Shown one piece after another: positions 51,413-52,929 of a DNA stretch of 52,929 nt. The first letter of the stretch is position 1. Each line of letters begins with the position of its first letter. Both the position numbers and the translations under genes were made by a program. The DNA is taken from contig CAYPWW010000010.1 in the NCBI GenBank assembly GCA_964414555.1, positions 1 through 52,929 of the forward strand. The letters are read 5' to 3'. The notes beneath the pieces were generated by a model, which made no database searches, had not been told where the DNA came from, and worked only from the letters and a program-made list of their open reading frames with translations. Origin of the DNA: Litorimonas sp964414555. Lineage in GTDB: Bacteria; Pseudomonadota; Alphaproteobacteria; Caulobacterales; Maricaulaceae.

Positions 51413-52929
51413 ATGTCCGAAAAATATAACGCCGCAGAGGCAGAGCCGCGCTGGCAAGCCCGCTGGGCAGAAGGCGATGTCTATCGCGCCGATGACGAGA
51501 GCGAAAAACCGAAGTTCTTCGCGCTGGAAATGTTCCCCTACCCCAGTGGTCGCATCCACATGGGCCACGTCCGCAATTACGCGATGGGCGATGTCGTCGC
51601 GCGTTATAAAAAAGCGCAAGGCTTTGAAGTGCTGCACCCGATGGGCTGGGACAGTTTCGGCATGCCCGCGGAAAATGCGGCCATCGCGACGAGCGGTCAC
51701 CCGAAAGACTGGACCTATAATAATATCGACGAGATGCGCGCGCCAATGCAACGCCTCGGCTTTGCACTCGACTGGTCCCGCGAATTCGCGACGAGCGATG
51801 TCGCCTATTACAAAACCCAACAGCAGATTTTCCTGAAATTCTGGGAGAACGATCTGGTCTATCGCAAAACGGCCAAGGTGAATTGGGACCCGGTGGACAA
51901 CACCGTCCTCGCCAATGAGCAGGTCATCGACGGCAAAGGCTGGCGCTCCGGCGCGACCGTTGAACAGCGCGATATGGATCAGTGGTTTTTCAAAATCACG
52001 AATTACGCGCAGGAGTTAATTGACGGATTAGACGGGCTGGAACGCTGGCCGGAAAAGGTTCGCACGATGCAGGCGAATTGGATTGGGAAGTCCGAGGGTT
52101 TGCAGATGCGGTTTGAGTGGGCGAACCCCAACCCTGCTATGGAGCATATGCGTCCTGAAACAGCACAGTCTATGACTTGGAACTTCAAAGGCGGGATTGA
52201 GATTTTTACCACTCGCCCCGACACCTTGTTTGGGGCCAGCTTTATTGCACTTTCTCCAGATCATGAGATCGTAAAGGACTTGAGCGATGAATTTCCTGAC
52301 ATCGAAGACTTTCGCGCAGAGTGCGCCAAGATCGGCACATCAGAAGCTGATATTGCGACTGCGCCCAAGCTGGGCCTCGACACAGGCCTGCGCGTCAAAC
52401 ACCCCTTTGATGAGAACATCACCCTCCCCGTCTGGATCGCGAACTTCGTTCTGATGGTTTACGGCACGGGCGCCGTGTTCGGCTGTCCGGCGCATGACCA
52501 GCGTGACTTGGATTTCGCACGGAAGTATGACCTGCCCGTGACGCCTGTCGTTCTCCCCGCTGGAGAAGACGCGGCCAGCTATGCCGTGGCCGATGAGGCC
52601 TACACCGGCGAAGGGAAATTATTTAATTCCGGCTTCCTCAACGGCTTGTCCAAATCCGAGGGCATCGCCGCCGCCATTGCCAAAATCGAGGACATGGACC
52701 TCGGCGAAGGCATCACACAATATCGCCTTCGCGATTGGGGGGTTTCGCGCCAACGCTATTGGGGCTGTCCGATCCCCGTGATCAAATGCGAGACCTGTGG
52801 CTCTCAGCCCGTGCCGGAAGATCAGCTGCCCGTCGAGCTGCCCTATGACATTGATTTCGACAGTCCCGGCAATCCGCTGGACCGTCACCCGACGTGGAAG
52901 ACCGAGGGCGTCACCTGCCCCAAATGCGG
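51413..52929 (+). CDS. leuS: Leucyl-tRNA synthetase, 5' part
   Basis: About 505 codons from ATG 51413 to the right edge, so the C-terminal half (KMSKS loop, anticodon-binding domain) is missing. Class I HIGH motif appears as HMGH in PYPSGRIHMGHVRNYAMGD. The editing (CP1) domain is present with TTRPDTLFGASF and GTGAVFGCPAHDQRDLDFA, and the zinc-type Cys pairs begin at CETCG and CPKC near the edge. It charges tRNA-Leu in the cytoplasm. Confidence 0.97.
   Translation, partial: MSEKYNAAEAEPRWQARWAEGDVYRADDESEKPKFFALEMFPYPSGRIHMGHVRNYAMGDVVARYKKAQGFEVLHPMGWDSFGMPAENAAIATSGHPKDWTYNNIDEMRAPMQRLGFALDWSREFATSDVAYYKTQQQIFLKFWENDLVYRKTAKVNWDPVDNTVLANEQVIDGKGWRSGATVEQRDMDQWFFKITNYAQELIDGLDGLERWPEKVRTMQANWIGKSEGLQMRFEWANPNPAMEHMRPETAQSMTWNFKGGIEIFTTRPDTLFGASFIALSPDHEIVKDLSDEFPDIEDFRAECAKIGTSEADIATAPKLGLDTGLRVKHPFDENITLPVWIANFVLMVYGTGAVFGCPAHDQRDLDFARKYDLPVTPVVLPAGEDAASYAVADEAYTGEGKLFNSGFLNGLSKSEGIAAAIAKIEDMDLGEGITQYRLRDWGVSRQRYWGCPIPVIKCETCGSQPVPEDQLPVELPYDIDFDSPGNPLDRHPTWKTEGVTCPKC

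Noticed and set aside
1..52929. Transferred island or prophage
   Set aside because: No integrase, transposase, tRNA, attachment repeats or phage genes were seen. Housekeeping genes (argG, dapB, nth, lolA, xth, leuS) are spread throughout.

Overview
The window reads as one contiguous piece (with one 100-N scaffold gap) of a Gram-negative alphaproteobacterial chromosome, most likely a marine Hyphomonadaceae/Maricaulales-type organism. This rests on family recognition, not on a search. Pointers are an IalB-family secreted protein, a DUF3576 lipoprotein directly before leuS, a PfkB/adenosine kinase-lolA-xth run, a GH16 lipoprotein of the kind used on algal glucans, and many outer-membrane and surface proteins. 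Coding density is very high, and several convergent gene pairs overlap at their stop codons. I saw no tRNA, rRNA, CRISPR array, insertion sequence or prophage.

Layout. 1-2045 (minus): 5' part of a large RTX/VCBS-repeat surface or secreted protein that runs off the left edge. 2312-4847: polysaccharide flippase-like protein facing a CDP-glycerol-transferase-like protein. 4946-9750: tightly coupled efflux operon (MacA-like adaptor, separate MacB-type ATPase and permease, TolC-like lipoprotein). 9747-12698: argG, then a divergent MscS channel. 12761-16508: SDR dehydrogenase divergent from a tetR-plsC-lplT-like operon, with a palindrome between them. 16557-19728: ialB-like, dapB, a small membrane protein (minus), FMN reductase and nth. 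19814-23282: EamA transporter, then a minus-strand group of ATP-grasp, GH16 lipoprotein and PhyH-type dioxygenase. 23385-26015: adenosine kinase-like, lolA, xth. 26016-27730 (minus): OmpR-type response regulator coupled to a cupin_8/JmjC-like oxygenase. 27827-30870: YkuD transpeptidase, yggS (interrupted by the gap), a ThiE-like/GNAT fusion and a UDP-glucuronate epimerase-like enzyme.

30904-48168 (minus) is the dominant object: one 5754-residue open frame, about a third of the window. It has a signal peptide, a unique N-terminal domain, 32 tandem DUF11/DUF7507-type Ig-like repeats of about 108-116 residues, a calcium-type Asp-rich segment, three more degenerate repeats, an SdrD-B-like module, an OmpA-like stretch and a very large C-terminal beta-rich region ending in Phe. 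It looks like a self-anchored giant surface fibre. An HxlR-family regulator with an N-terminal Cys is divergent from it across a 350-bp AT-rich region holding a perfect palindrome. 48924-52929: porin with a long Pro/Gln/Tyr-rich N-terminal linker, DUF3576 lipoprotein, and leuS running off the right edge.

Common theme: much of the window concerns the cell envelope (surface fibres, porin, efflux, lipoprotein carrier, phospholipid and polysaccharide handling). The best candidate for something undescribed is the giant repeat protein with its divergent HxlR regulator. The ATP-grasp/GH16/PhyH group and the response-regulator/cupin_8 pair are secondary candidates.
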